Source: JBKPDV01 sp046728075
Lineage (GTDB): Bacteria; Acidobacteriota; Thermoanaerobaculia; UBA5066; Gp7-AA6
DNA length: 5,871 nucleotides
Reading direction: 5' to 3'
Assembly (NCBI GenBank): GCA_046728075.1
Contig: JBKPDV010000129.1
Coordinates: forward strand, 1 to 5,871
Position 1 is the first letter of the stretch, and every line of letters starts with the position of its first letter. The translations under genes and the position numbers were made by a program. This document shows, piece by piece, positions 1 through 5,717 of this stretch. Below the pieces are notes generated by a model. It was not told the DNA's origin, ran no database searches, and was given only the letters and a program-made list of their open reading frames with translations.

Positions 1-1
1 G

Positions 2-334
2 AAGAACACCACTGTCGTCTATGAGGCCGCGGGCGACATGGTGAGAATTACGGTGGATGGCATCGACAGCGATGGCAAGCCGGTGCATTCCGAGTGGACC
101 GGCAAATTCGACGGCAAAGACTACCCCGTCACCGCTGATCCGACGTCCGACGCGCGCTCCTACAGGAAGGTCGACGATCGCACGTTGGAGCTGACCGTCA
201 AGAAGGGCGGCAAGGTGACCGTGACTGGTCGCATTGTCGTCGCGGCCGACGGCAAGAGCCGCACCGTCACGACGAGCGGAACCAATTCGAAGGGCGCGAA
301 AGTCAACAGCACCGCCGTTTTCGACAAGCAGTAG
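2..334 (+). CDS. Conserved beta-rich protein of unknown function, C-terminal part (5' end outside window)
   Basis: The reading frame is open from base 2 to a TAG at 332-334, giving 110 residues. The gene therefore starts left of the window; an internal ATG at 38 is not a credible start because the same coding pattern continues upstream of it. The visible part alternates charged and hydrophobic residues in short stretches separated by Asp/Gly turns (DSDGKPVH, GKFDGKDYPVT, KKGGKVTV, VVAADGKSRTVTTSGTN), as expected for a beta-sandwich or lipocalin-like barrel. From memory, proteins of about 150 residues with this pattern (a 'DGKDYPVTG' element, then 'KKGGKV', then 'DGKTRTVTTKGTN', ending in 'VYDKQ') occur in Acidobacteria and Proteobacteria as hypothetical proteins with a signal peptide; the signal peptide would lie off-window here. 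No catalytic motif is visible. The function is unknown. The coding call is strong, the family resemblance moderate. Confidence 0.8.
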   Translation, partial: KNTTVVYEAAGDMVRITVDGIDSDGKPVHSEWTGKFDGKDYPVTADPTSDARSYRKVDDRTLELTVKKGGKVTVTGRIVVAADGKSRTVTTSGTNSKGAKVNSTAVFDKQ

Positions 335-368
335 CCGGACAGAACCGTTCCGCGCGATTCACGGGGTT

Positions 369-394
369 GGCCGGCGTGCTCGACCACGCCGGCC
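369..394. terminator. Perfect inverted repeat between convergent genes, candidate bidirectional terminator
   Basis: GGCCGGCGTG (369-378) and CACGCCGGCC (385-394) are exact reverse complements, forming a 10-bp GC-rich stem around a 6-base loop. The repeat lies 35 bases after the stop of the left-hand gene and between two convergent genes. No T-run follows it on either strand, so it is not a textbook intrinsic terminator. A role in ending transcription or protecting 3' ends is inferred from position. Confidence 0.5.
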
Positions 395-513
395 CGCTCC
401 GTCCCCCACTTCCCGTTGAGTTGAAAGATAAACTCTCGACGCCGATGCCCGCCCGAGCGGCGGGGCAACGAGAGGACGCAGGGGCCTATCCTCGACGCGG
501 CGCGCCATGGAAA

Positions 514-951
514 CTACACCGCTCCGACTGCTCCTTCCTCCTTGTACAGCGACGCGCCGAGGATGGTGGCGATGATCGCCTGCGCGAGCTCCCAGACGAC
601 CCCCAGCGCGTTGAACGGGAAGAGACCCATGTTGACGATGACGACCGTGCATACGAGCGAGCCGAAGAACCAGACGACAACACCCGCGCGCACCGCAGTT
701 CCGGGACCGGCTCCATAGCGCGGCCGGATCGCCGCATAGAGCCAGACCGAAGCGATTCCCATCACAAAACCGAGAATCATCCAGACGGCGATCGTGCCTC
801 CGGACTGCGGGACCGTTTTTCCGAGAGCCTTCATCCCGGCTTCCATATCGGACTTCAGAACGACCGTGTTGAGCAGGAACTCCGAGATGTTGATCAGAAC
901 TCCGGCCACGAGTCCGCCGATGATCACCCGGCCCAGGTTGATGCCTTTCAT
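514..951 (-). CDS. Small four-helix integral membrane protein of unknown function
   Basis: The 145-residue product starts at the ATG read from 951. That ATG is preceded by a very strong ribosome binding site (AAGGAGGAG, plus-strand 954-962), so I prefer it over an in-frame ATG 13 codons upstream at 990. Four hydrophobic segments are visible, at about residues 6-28, 53-74, 86-108 and 115-136, with a polar loop (residues 33-51) between the first two. The protein contains GLVAGVLINISEFLLN near the N-terminus and a short charged tail ending KEEGAVGAV. There is no signal peptide beyond the first helix and no catalytic motif. It resembles small conserved hypothetical membrane proteins, but I cannot name a family or a function. 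It lies 102 bases downstream of the dehydratase on the same strand, a gap wide enough for its own promoter. The coding call is secure from the binding site, the hydrophobic pattern and the length. Confidence 0.85.
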   Translation of the reverse strand: MKGINLGRVIIGGLVAGVLINISEFLLNTVVLKSDMEAGMKALGKTVPQSGGTIAVWMILGFVMGIASVWLYAAIRPRYGAGPGTAVRAGVVVWFFGSLVCTVVIVNMGLFPFNALGVVWELAQAIIATILGASLYKEEGAVGAV

Positions 952-953
952 GG

Positions 954-962
954 CTCCTCCTT
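954..962 (-). promoter_or_regulatory. Strong ribosome binding site deciding the start of the membrane protein
   Basis: Read on the minus strand, AAGGAGGAG is followed by CC and then ATG. It closely matches the anti-Shine-Dalgarno sequence and fixes the start at 951 rather than at the upstream in-frame ATG at 990. Confidence 0.8.
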
Positions 963-989
963 TCTCGAGACAAGAGAGATGTCGGGCCA

Positions 990-1018
990 AGCATAGTCCC
1001 GCCTATCGGCTCTGTAAT
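990..1018 (-). promoter_or_regulatory. Candidate sigma70-type promoter for the membrane protein gene
   Basis: On the minus strand, ATTACA (1013-1018; 4 of 6 matches to TTGACA) and TATGCT (990-995; 4 of 6 matches to TATAAT) are separated by 17 bases. They lie in the gap after the dehydratase stop, and transcription would begin about 30 bases before the start codon. Matches of this quality are common by chance, so this is only a candidate. Confidence 0.25.
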
Positions 1019-1053
1019 GAAATCGCCGGCGGATCGTTCTTCACCGGGACCGG

Positions 1054-2013
1054 TCAGTTCCACTTGAGCGCGCGGAGCTGATCGAGGTTCACGTTGCCTC
1101 CCGACAAAACGACGGCGACGCGCGAGCCGGCGGGGGGTTTCACGAGCCCGTTCAGCAACGCGGCGACGGGCGCGGCGGCGGCACCCTCGACCACGAGCTT
1201 GCACCGCTCCATGATCCAGAGCATCGCGTCGAAGATCTCGCGATCCGGCAGGGCGACGATCTCGTCCACGAACCTCTGCACGACTGAAAAAGTGATCTCG
1301 CCCACGCGGCGTACGCGCAGGCCGTCGATGATGGTCTTGCAGTCGATCGTCTCGAGATGCCCGGCCTCGACGCTCTTCTTCATCGCGGGGCCGTCGGAGG
1401 ACTCGACGCCGATCACGCGAATCTTCGGATTGTGGCCTTTGACTGCCATCGACACGCCGGAGATCAACCCGCCCCCGCCGATGGGCACGATCACGACGTC
1501 GACCTCGGGCCAGTCCTGCACGATCTCGAGGCCGAGCGTCCCCTGGCCCGCGATGAGCTCTTCGTCGTCGAAGGGGTGAACGTACGTGAGTCCCTCCGTG
1601 CGAACGAGCTCCTTCGCCTTTTCATTGGCCTCATCCCAGATCGTGCCGTGCAGGACCACTTCGGCGCCGTAGCCCTTGGTGGCGGCGATCTTGGCCGGCG
1701 TCGCGTTCTCCGCCATGCACACGACCGCGCGGATGCCATGAATCTTCGCGGCGAGAGCCACGCCCTGCGCGTGATTCCCCGCCGACGAGCAAACGACGCC
1801 GCGCCTTTTCTTCTCATCGGACATCAGCGCGAACTTGTTCAAAGGTCCGCGAATCTTGTACGACCCGACGCGCTGGAACATCTCGGCCTTCAAACGAACA
1901 TCCAATCCCGTGCGCTCGGAGAGCTGCCGCGACGTCAGCAGGGGCGTGTGCTTGATGTGCGGCGCGATCCGCGCGCGCGCCTTCTTGAAATCGTCAAGCG
2001 TCAGAGCAAACAT
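1054..2013 (-). CDS. PLP-dependent threonine/serine dehydratase-like protein (fold type II), short form without ACT domain
   Basis: This 319-residue product is a cytoplasmic fold-type II PLP enzyme of the catabolic threonine dehydratase/serine racemase group. Such enzymes deaminate Thr or Ser to 2-oxobutyrate or pyruvate plus ammonia; some members racemise serine or act on hydroxyaspartate. Numbering from the chosen start, HTPLLTS (22-28) is the usual N-terminal motif. The Schiff-base lysine is Lys53 in GSYKIRGPLN. SSAGNHAQG (76-84) is the substrate loop, GGGGL (179-183) the phosphate-binding loop, VVEGAAA (274-280) follows, and SGGN (304-307) supplies the serine that contacts the pyridine nitrogen. 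The protein ends just after SGGN, so the regulatory ACT domain of longer threonine dehydratases is absent; length matches E. coli TdcB (about 329). An ATG at 2046 would add MRFWLCDYCEA, which is unlike the family N-terminus, so I prefer the ATG at 2013 although its ribosome site is weak. Substrate cannot be decided from sequence. Confidence 0.9.
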   Translation of the reverse strand: MFALTLDDFKKARARIAPHIKHTPLLTSRQLSERTGLDVRLKAEMFQRVGSYKIRGPLNKFALMSDEKKRRGVVCSSAGNHAQGVALAAKIHGIRAVVCMAENATPAKIAATKGYGAEVVLHGTIWDEANEKAKELVRTEGLTYVHPFDDEELIAGQGTLGLEIVQDWPEVDVVIVPIGGGGLISGVSMAVKGHNPKIRVIGVESSDGPAMKKSVEAGHLETIDCKTIIDGLRVRRVGEITFSVVQRFVDEIVALPDREIFDAMLWIMERCKLVVEGAAAAPVAALLNGLVKPPAGSRVAVVLSGGNVNLDQLRALKWN

Positions 2014-2103
2014 GGCTTCGCAATAGTCGCACAGCCAAAAACGCATCCCCGGGGCAGCAACGAGCTCGCCTGGCTACGATATATTGCGCACGTCCGGCAG
2101 CCG

Positions 2104-2120
2104 GCCTGGACTCTCCAGGC
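2104..2120. repeat. Perfect short hairpin in the cupin gene leader
   Basis: GCCTGGA (2104-2110) and TCCAGGC (2114-2120) are exact reverse complements around a 3-base CTC loop. The hairpin lies about 109 bases upstream of the cupin start and immediately right of the AT-rich island. It could be an operator half-site pair or a leader RNA stem. No function can be assigned from sequence alone. Confidence 0.45.
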
Positions 2121-2133
2121 TCATGCTGCGTCC

Positions 2134-2147
2134 GGCCGGTTCCGGCC
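2134..2147. repeat. GGCCGG-TT-CCGGCC palindrome
   Basis: Two exact complementary 6-base arms are separated by TT, 14 bases to the right of the previous hairpin. Very GC-rich DNA produces such palindromes by chance fairly often, so it is listed mainly because it clusters with other symmetric elements in a promoter region. Confidence 0.3.
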
Positions 2148-2218
2148 AACAAGCGCGCATGGCGGAAACGGCTTCGCTCTTCGTTGGGCTCGGAGCCTCA
2201 ATCTCGGGACGGAAAGGG

Positions 2219-2223
2219 AGGAG
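2219..2223 (+). promoter_or_regulatory. Ribosome binding site supporting a GTG start for the cupin
   Basis: AGGAG at 2219-2223, within the purine-rich run AGGGAGGAGAGAGA, lies 5 bases before GTG at 2229. This is ideal spacing. An ATG at 2184 has no such site, and starting there would place 15 polar residues before the signal peptide. A second in-frame GTG at 2241 lies 17 bases from the site, which is too far. Confidence 0.75.
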
Positions 2224-2228
2224 AGAGA

Positions 2229-2747
2229 GTGAGACGGAATGTGAAAAGGACCGCGGTTCTCGTTGTGGCCGCGTGCGTCGTCGGCTGCCTATCGGCACGG
2301 GCGGAAGCGGCCGAGAATCAGGCGCCGCCGGCGAGCGCCAGCGGGCATGCGCTCAACGTCGTATTTCAGGATCTCAAGTGGCAAAAGATCGTCCCGGAGC
2401 TCGCCGATCGTTCCCCGGAGATCGTGATTCTCCGAGTCGATCCGACTACGCAGGCCACGCAGTTGATGATCCGAGTTCCCAAGAATACCCACGTTCCCAA
2501 ACACTGGCACACGGCCAACGAGACGCACACGGTCCAGAGCGGGACGTTCATCATCGAGTGCGAGGGGAAGCGGGCGGAGCTGGGTCCCAACTCCTTCAAC
2601 TACGTCCCGAGCAGGATGTCTCATGAAGCCTGGACCAAACCGGAGGAGGGAGCTCTGCTTTTCATCACTGTTGATGGAGCGTGGGACATCAACTGGGTCG
2701 GAGGCCCTCCCAAACCTGAGGACTTCACGCCCAAGAAGAATCGGTAG
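2229..2747 (+). CDS. Exported single-domain cupin protein
   Basis: The 172-residue product starts at GTG with a well-placed ribosome site. Residues 1-28 form a secretion signal: basic MRRNVKR, hydrophobic core TAVLVVAACVVGC, then ARAEA followed by AENQ, a good signal peptidase I site. VAAC (13-16) and VVGC (17-20) also fit a lipobox, so it may instead be a lipoprotein. The cupin core spans about residues 65-150. HWHTANETHTVQSG (92-105) fits cupin motif 1 exactly (HxH-x3-E-x6-G), giving metal ligands His92, His94 and Glu98. Motif 2 is degenerate: VPSRMSH (126-132) keeps Pro and the fourth ligand His132 but has Arg or Met where Gly is usual. A metal-binding periplasmic or membrane-anchored cupin is therefore well supported. 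Cupins range from dioxygenases and isomerases to sensors, so the reaction is unknown. It converges on the kinase gene, with 43 bases between the stops. Confidence 0.88.
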   Translation: MRRNVKRTAVLVVAACVVGCLSARAEAAENQAPPASASGHALNVVFQDLKWQKIVPELADRSPEIVILRVDPTTQATQLMIRVPKNTHVPKHWHTANETHTVQSGTFIIECEGKRAELGPNSFNYVPSRMSHEAWTKPEEGALLFITVDGAWDINWVGGPPKPEDFTPKKNR

Positions 2748-2790
2748 AGCCGCGATGCGCCGACTCTCTTAACCGCTCCTCGCGGACCGC
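2748..2790. other. Short convergent gap between cupin and kinase stops
   Basis: These 43 bases must end transcription from both sides. The only symmetry seen is CCGCGA (2750-2755) with TCGCGG (2780-2785), a 6-bp stem around 24 bases and without a T-run. It is too weak to call a terminator. Confidence 0.3.
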
Positions 2791-4398
2791 CTACGCCGTC
2801 TTCCTCGCCCTCCACCACTTCCGCGCCTCCTCGGCGACCCAGGGCTCGACGTCGTCGCAGGCGGCGAGGCGATCCATCAGGGCTTGCGCGCTCTCCGGCC
2901 GGCGATTCGGATCCTTTTCGAGACAGTCGAGAACGACTCTCTCGAGCTTCGCCGGAAGGGGCCGGCCGAGGCGCACCGACGGCGGTTCCGGAGAGACGTG
3001 GAGATGACTCTCGATCACATGGACCGGTAGCCCGTCGAAGACCGGACCGCCGGTCAGCAGGTAATAGGCCACCGCGCCGAGAGCGTAGAGGTCGCTTCGC
3101 GGATCGGGAGCGCTTCCCGAGTCGATCGTCTCGGGGGCGAGGTAGTGAAGCGTTCCGGCGAAAACGTTTTCGCGCGTCAGCCGCGCGTCCTTCGATTCGG
3201 TGACCTCCTTGACCAGCCCGAAATCCACAACCTTGGCGAAGTCCGAGACGCCGCCCCATTCGGACAGCAGGATGTTGGCCGGCTTGATGTCGCGATGGAT
3301 GAGACCGACGCTGTGCGCCTCCGCCAGGGCCTCGCACACCTGGCGGAGGACATACACGACCCGGCCGGGCGGCAGCGGTCCCTCCTCGCGTACGAGGCGC
3401 TCGAGGTCGACCCCGTCGAGATACTCCATCACGTAGTAGAAGGCGCCTTCGGGCGTGCGTCCGAAGTCGTAGACCGAGACGGTGTGAGGATTCGTGAGGC
3501 GCGCCGTGAGCTGCGCCTCTCGCTCGAAACGCCGCAGGCTCTCTTCCCCCGCGCTCTGCGGCGATAACACCTTGATCGCCGTCGGACGCCGCAGCATTTC
3601 GTGCTCGGCCCGGTAGACGACGCCCATCCCGCCCTCGCCGATCTTCTCGAGAAGCGTGTACTGGCCGAGCCGCCGCGCTCGGGCGATGGAGCGCCGCAGG
3701 TGAAAAGTCACGTTCGAGATCATCGTCGCGAGCAGAACCGTGAAAGTTGCCCAGAGAGTCGCCTGCGTGACGAGGGAGCCGACGGGAAGCTCGCGGTTCA
3801 CGCCACCCCGAAACAGGAAGTACGTCACGATCGGGATCGCGACGACGGAGGCGGCGGAAATCCACGCCGTGCGACGAGGGTCACTCGGAACGAGAGCGGC
3901 CCGACCGAGGAGCACAGCGTTCAAGATCAGAAGGTCGAGCTGGTCCGGTCGCCAGGCGAGCGGCAACGTCAGCGCCATTAGCGCGTAGGCGAGCGCAGCC
4001 CCGATCGTTCCCCATGCGTCGAGTCGGCGGAGCCCTCGATCCGAGAACGCCCGGCTGCCGGCCAGAATCCAGACGAAAAAAAGGATCGCCGTTGCCGCGA
4101 GGTGAAAGAACGGGAACTGGCCGAACGGAGCGAATCGGCCGGTGCCCGGCTTCGAAACAGCGTTGAGAGCCAGGCGCATGACGAGGAACCCGCTCGAAGC
4201 AAGGCACGCGATGCGGCCGAACAGGGAGAGACGCTCAGCGAAAAAGTCGCGTTCGCCGGAAGGACCGGATGGCGCGAAGGCGACAGTGGGATCCGAGCCT
4301 CGGAGCCGGAGCGGCTCGACTCGGGAGCCCTCAGTCGGCCGGTCTCCAGAGGAGAGGCTGGACGCGCGGTCTCGCGTTCCCACCTCATACCCGGCCAT
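2791..4398 (-). CDS. Membrane Ser/Thr protein kinase (Hanks type) with multi-pass N-terminal domain
   Basis: The 535-residue product starts at the ATG read from 4398, preceded by GGAGG and a 6-base spacer. Residues 1-55 are polar and probably disordered. Six hydrophobic segments follow at about 57-79, 96-114, 127-149, 152-170, 178-197 and 208-231. Positive residues cluster before helix 1, between helices 2 and 3 and helices 4 and 5, and after helix 6, predicting both ends in the cytoplasm. The kinase domain runs from about 246 to 510: Gly loop GEGGMGVVY (254-262), Lys276 in TAIKVL, Glu294 in FEREA, HRD (368-370) with Lys372 and Asn375, DFG (392-394), Thr416, APE (421-423), Asp436 and Arg500. 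All catalytic residues are present, and HRD makes it an RD kinase probably switched on by activation-loop phosphorylation. Classical PknB-type proteins have the opposite order: kinase first, then one helix. Substrate and signal are unknown. It follows the oxidase gene by 65 bases on the same strand and may be co-transcribed. Confidence 0.93.
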   Translation of the reverse strand: MAGYEVGTRDRASSLSSGDRPTEGSRVEPLRLRGSDPTVAFAPSGPSGERDFFAERLSLFGRIACLASSGFLVMRLALNAVSKPGTGRFAPFGQFPFFHLAATAILFFVWILAGSRAFSDRGLRRLDAWGTIGAALAYALMALTLPLAWRPDQLDLLILNAVLLGRAALVPSDPRRTAWISAASVVAIPIVTYFLFRGGVNRELPVGSLVTQATLWATFTVLLATMISNVTFHLRRSIARARRLGQYTLLEKIGEGGMGVVYRAEHEMLRRPTAIKVLSPQSAGEESLRRFEREAQLTARLTNPHTVSVYDFGRTPEGAFYYVMEYLDGVDLERLVREEGPLPPGRVVYVLRQVCEALAEAHSVGLIHRDIKPANILLSEWGGVSDFAKVVDFGLVKEVTESKDARLTRENVFAGTLHYLAPETIDSGSAPDPRSDLYALGAVAYYLLTGGPVFDGLPVHVIESHLHVSPEPPSVRLGRPLPAKLERVVLDCLEKDPNRRPESAQALMDRLAACDDVEPWVAEEARKWWRARKTA

Positions 4399-4463
4399 GA
4401 CTAACCTCCGTGGCGCCCCGTATCTCTCGTTTTTCCGCCCGGCGTCTTCGGCTCTTCCGCGTC

Positions 4464-5717
4464 TCAGTACACCGCGCGTTTCTGGACCTTCTGCTTGGTG
4501 GCCAGGCTGAAGCGGGCCTCCACCTGACCGCTTTCCGCGATGCGGGCGCTCACATACTCCCCCACCGCCGGGCCGTGTTTGAAGCCGTGTCCCGAGCCTC
4601 CGCCCACCAGCCAGACGTTGTCGCGCTCGGGATGGCGGTCGATCAGAAAGTCGCCGTTGGACGTGTTCTCGTACTGGCACACCTCGCTCGACACAAGCGG
4701 CGCGTCCTTCAAGCCGGGAAAGCGCTTGGCCACGAACTTGCGGACCGTGCCCAGAGTCTCGGGCGTGATCACACGCGCGCCGGTGTCCGGGTCGAAGGCG
4801 GGGCCGTGGCGATCGGGAGCGACCTTGAAACCGCGTCCCTTGATGTCCGGAATCCCGTAGATCTCCTCGGCGAAATCCACCCAGACCGGCATCGCGGGTG
4901 AACGGAAGCGCGCGTCGCCCGGAGCGGGACCGAAGTAGAAGACCTCCTGACGCGTGGGAAAGATGCGCTCGCCGAGAAGATCGGGGAACACCTTGGGCAG
5001 CCAGGGACCGCACGCAAAAACGAAGGTGCCAGCCCGGACAGTCTTTCCGGACTGCGTGGCGACGGAGTTCAGCCGCCCTTTGCCCGTCGGTGGGACGACG
5101 GCTTCCTGGAGATACTCGACTCCGTTGCCTTCCGCGATCTGGACCACCGCCTGAACCGCATGGAAGGCCATCAGGAAGCCGCTGTCGGGCTCGTGAATGG
5201 CCCAGGTGATCGGGCCGAAATCGATCTGCGGCCACCGGCGCTCGAGCTCCGAGCGGCCGAGCCGCTCGTGGACGACGCCGAGCCTCTGCAACGTCGCCAG
5301 GGTCTTTGTCGTCAACGGGTCCTCGCCGCGGGCCATCCAGAGCACGCCGACCTCTTGGAACAGCGATGGCCGGCCGGATTGGCTAAAGACCGACTTCCAC
5401 ACGTCCAAGGAGTGCATCGACCAGCGCGTGTAGATCTCCTGGTCGCCGTACCCCATGCGGATGACGCGAGTTTGGCCGCCCGAGCTCGCGCGGGCGTTAC
5501 CGGGGCCGTAGGCGTCGAGAAGCGCGACGCGACGCCCCGCTTCCTTGAGACGATAGGCGATCCAAGCCCCGAACACGCCGGCTCCGACGACGGCAACGTC
5601 ATAGACCTCGCCGCCCGATACGCCGGGCGCCTGGCCTTTTACGAGGGCAGGGACCAGCGAGGCGCCGAGAGTCCCGGCCCCAACGGCTCGCACAAAGTCG
5701 CGACGAGTGGTCTTCAT
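4464..5717 (-). CDS. Tat-exported FAD oxidoreductase, sarcosine oxidase/N-methyltryptophan oxidase family
   Basis: This 417-residue flavoenzyme starts at an ATG preceded by AGGAG (8-base spacer). Residues 1-31 are a twin-arginine signal (TTRRDFVRAVG, hydrophobic stretch, then KGQA), so the protein probably folds with FAD in the cytoplasm and is exported. The Rossmann loop GAGVFG (45-50) binds FAD. SSGGQTRVIRMGYG (78-91) matches the family segment carrying two arginines near the flavin (here Arg84 and Arg87). Lys298 in GRGFKVA aligns by eye with the oxygen-activating lysine of monomeric sarcosine oxidase. Cys347 in VCQYENT aligns with the cysteine that holds FAD covalently, and GGGSGHGFKHGP (372-383) is the conserved C-terminal FAD loop. 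Known members oxidise N-methyl amino acids with O2, releasing formaldehyde, the amino acid and H2O2. The histidine preceding the two arginines in the Bacillus enzyme is Gly80 here, so the exact substrate is uncertain. Length is somewhat above the usual 370-390, explained by the signal peptide. Confidence 0.9.
   Translation of the reverse strand: MKTTRRDFVRAVGAGTLGASLVPALVKGQAPGVSGGEVYDVAVVGAGVFGAWIAYRLKEAGRRVALLDAYGPGNARASSGGQTRVIRMGYGDQEIYTRWSMHSLDVWKSVFSQSGRPSLFQEVGVLWMARGEDPLTTKTLATLQRLGVVHERLGRSELERRWPQIDFGPITWAIHEPDSGFLMAFHAVQAVVQIAEGNGVEYLQEAVVPPTGKGRLNSVATQSGKTVRAGTFVFACGPWLPKVFPDLLGERIFPTRQEVFYFGPAPGDARFRSPAMPVWVDFAEEIYGIPDIKGRGFKVAPDRHGPAFDPDTGARVITPETLGTVRKFVAKRFPGLKDAPLVSSEVCQYENTSNGDFLIDRHPERDNVWLVGGGSGHGFKHGPAVGEYVSARIAESGQVEARFSLATKQKVQKRAVY

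Larger units (their letters stand above)
2014..2228. promoter_or_regulatory. Divergent intergenic region between dehydratase and cupin genes
   Basis: These 215 bases separate two divergently read starts and must hold the control signals of both. An AT-rich island, GATATATT (2078-2085), stands out in GC-rich surroundings and could be a -10 element on either strand, but I find no acceptable -35 hexamer at 16-18 bases on either side. To its right are a perfect hairpin (2104-2120), a palindrome (2134-2147), and two copies of CGTCCGGC (2091-2098 and 2129-2136). No convincing small gene is seen here. Confidence 0.4.

Noticed and set aside
447..466. Bulged 7-bp hairpin downstream of the membrane protein gene, with a T-containing stretch further on
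   Set aside because: The stem has a bulge and the T-rich stretch (minus-strand GTTTATCTTTC) begins more than 10 bases after it, so it does not meet the terminator pattern.
359..1204. 281-codon minus-strand frame spanning the membrane protein and the dehydratase end
   Set aside because: It is extremely Arg-rich, crosses two well-supported genes in another frame, and has no domain-like content.
2080..2085. TATATT as a -10 element for the cupin gene
   Set aside because: The hexamer 17 bases upstream is GCAACG, which does not resemble a -35 element. The AT-rich island is noted without calling a promoter.
1357..2232. 291-codon plus-strand frame opposite the dehydratase gene
   Set aside because: It is antisense to a gene with clear catalytic motifs, and its translation is rich in Arg, His and Ala without a recognisable fold.
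2084..2626. 180-codon plus-strand frame overlapping the cupin gene
   Set aside because: It overlaps the cupin in a different frame and reads as Arg/Ser/Gly-rich sequence. The cupin frame has a signal peptide and metal ligands.
2621..3865. 414-codon open frame on the minus strand inside the kinase gene
   Set aside because: It is an out-of-frame reading of the kinase gene with Arg-rich, low-complexity content, typical of GC-rich coding DNA.
4399..5235. The kinase reading frame stays open for 279 further codons upstream, giving an 814-residue reading
   Set aside because: The extension overlaps the oxidase gene in another frame of the same strand, is rich in Arg/Gly/Ser without any domain, and the ATG at 4398 has a good ribosome site.
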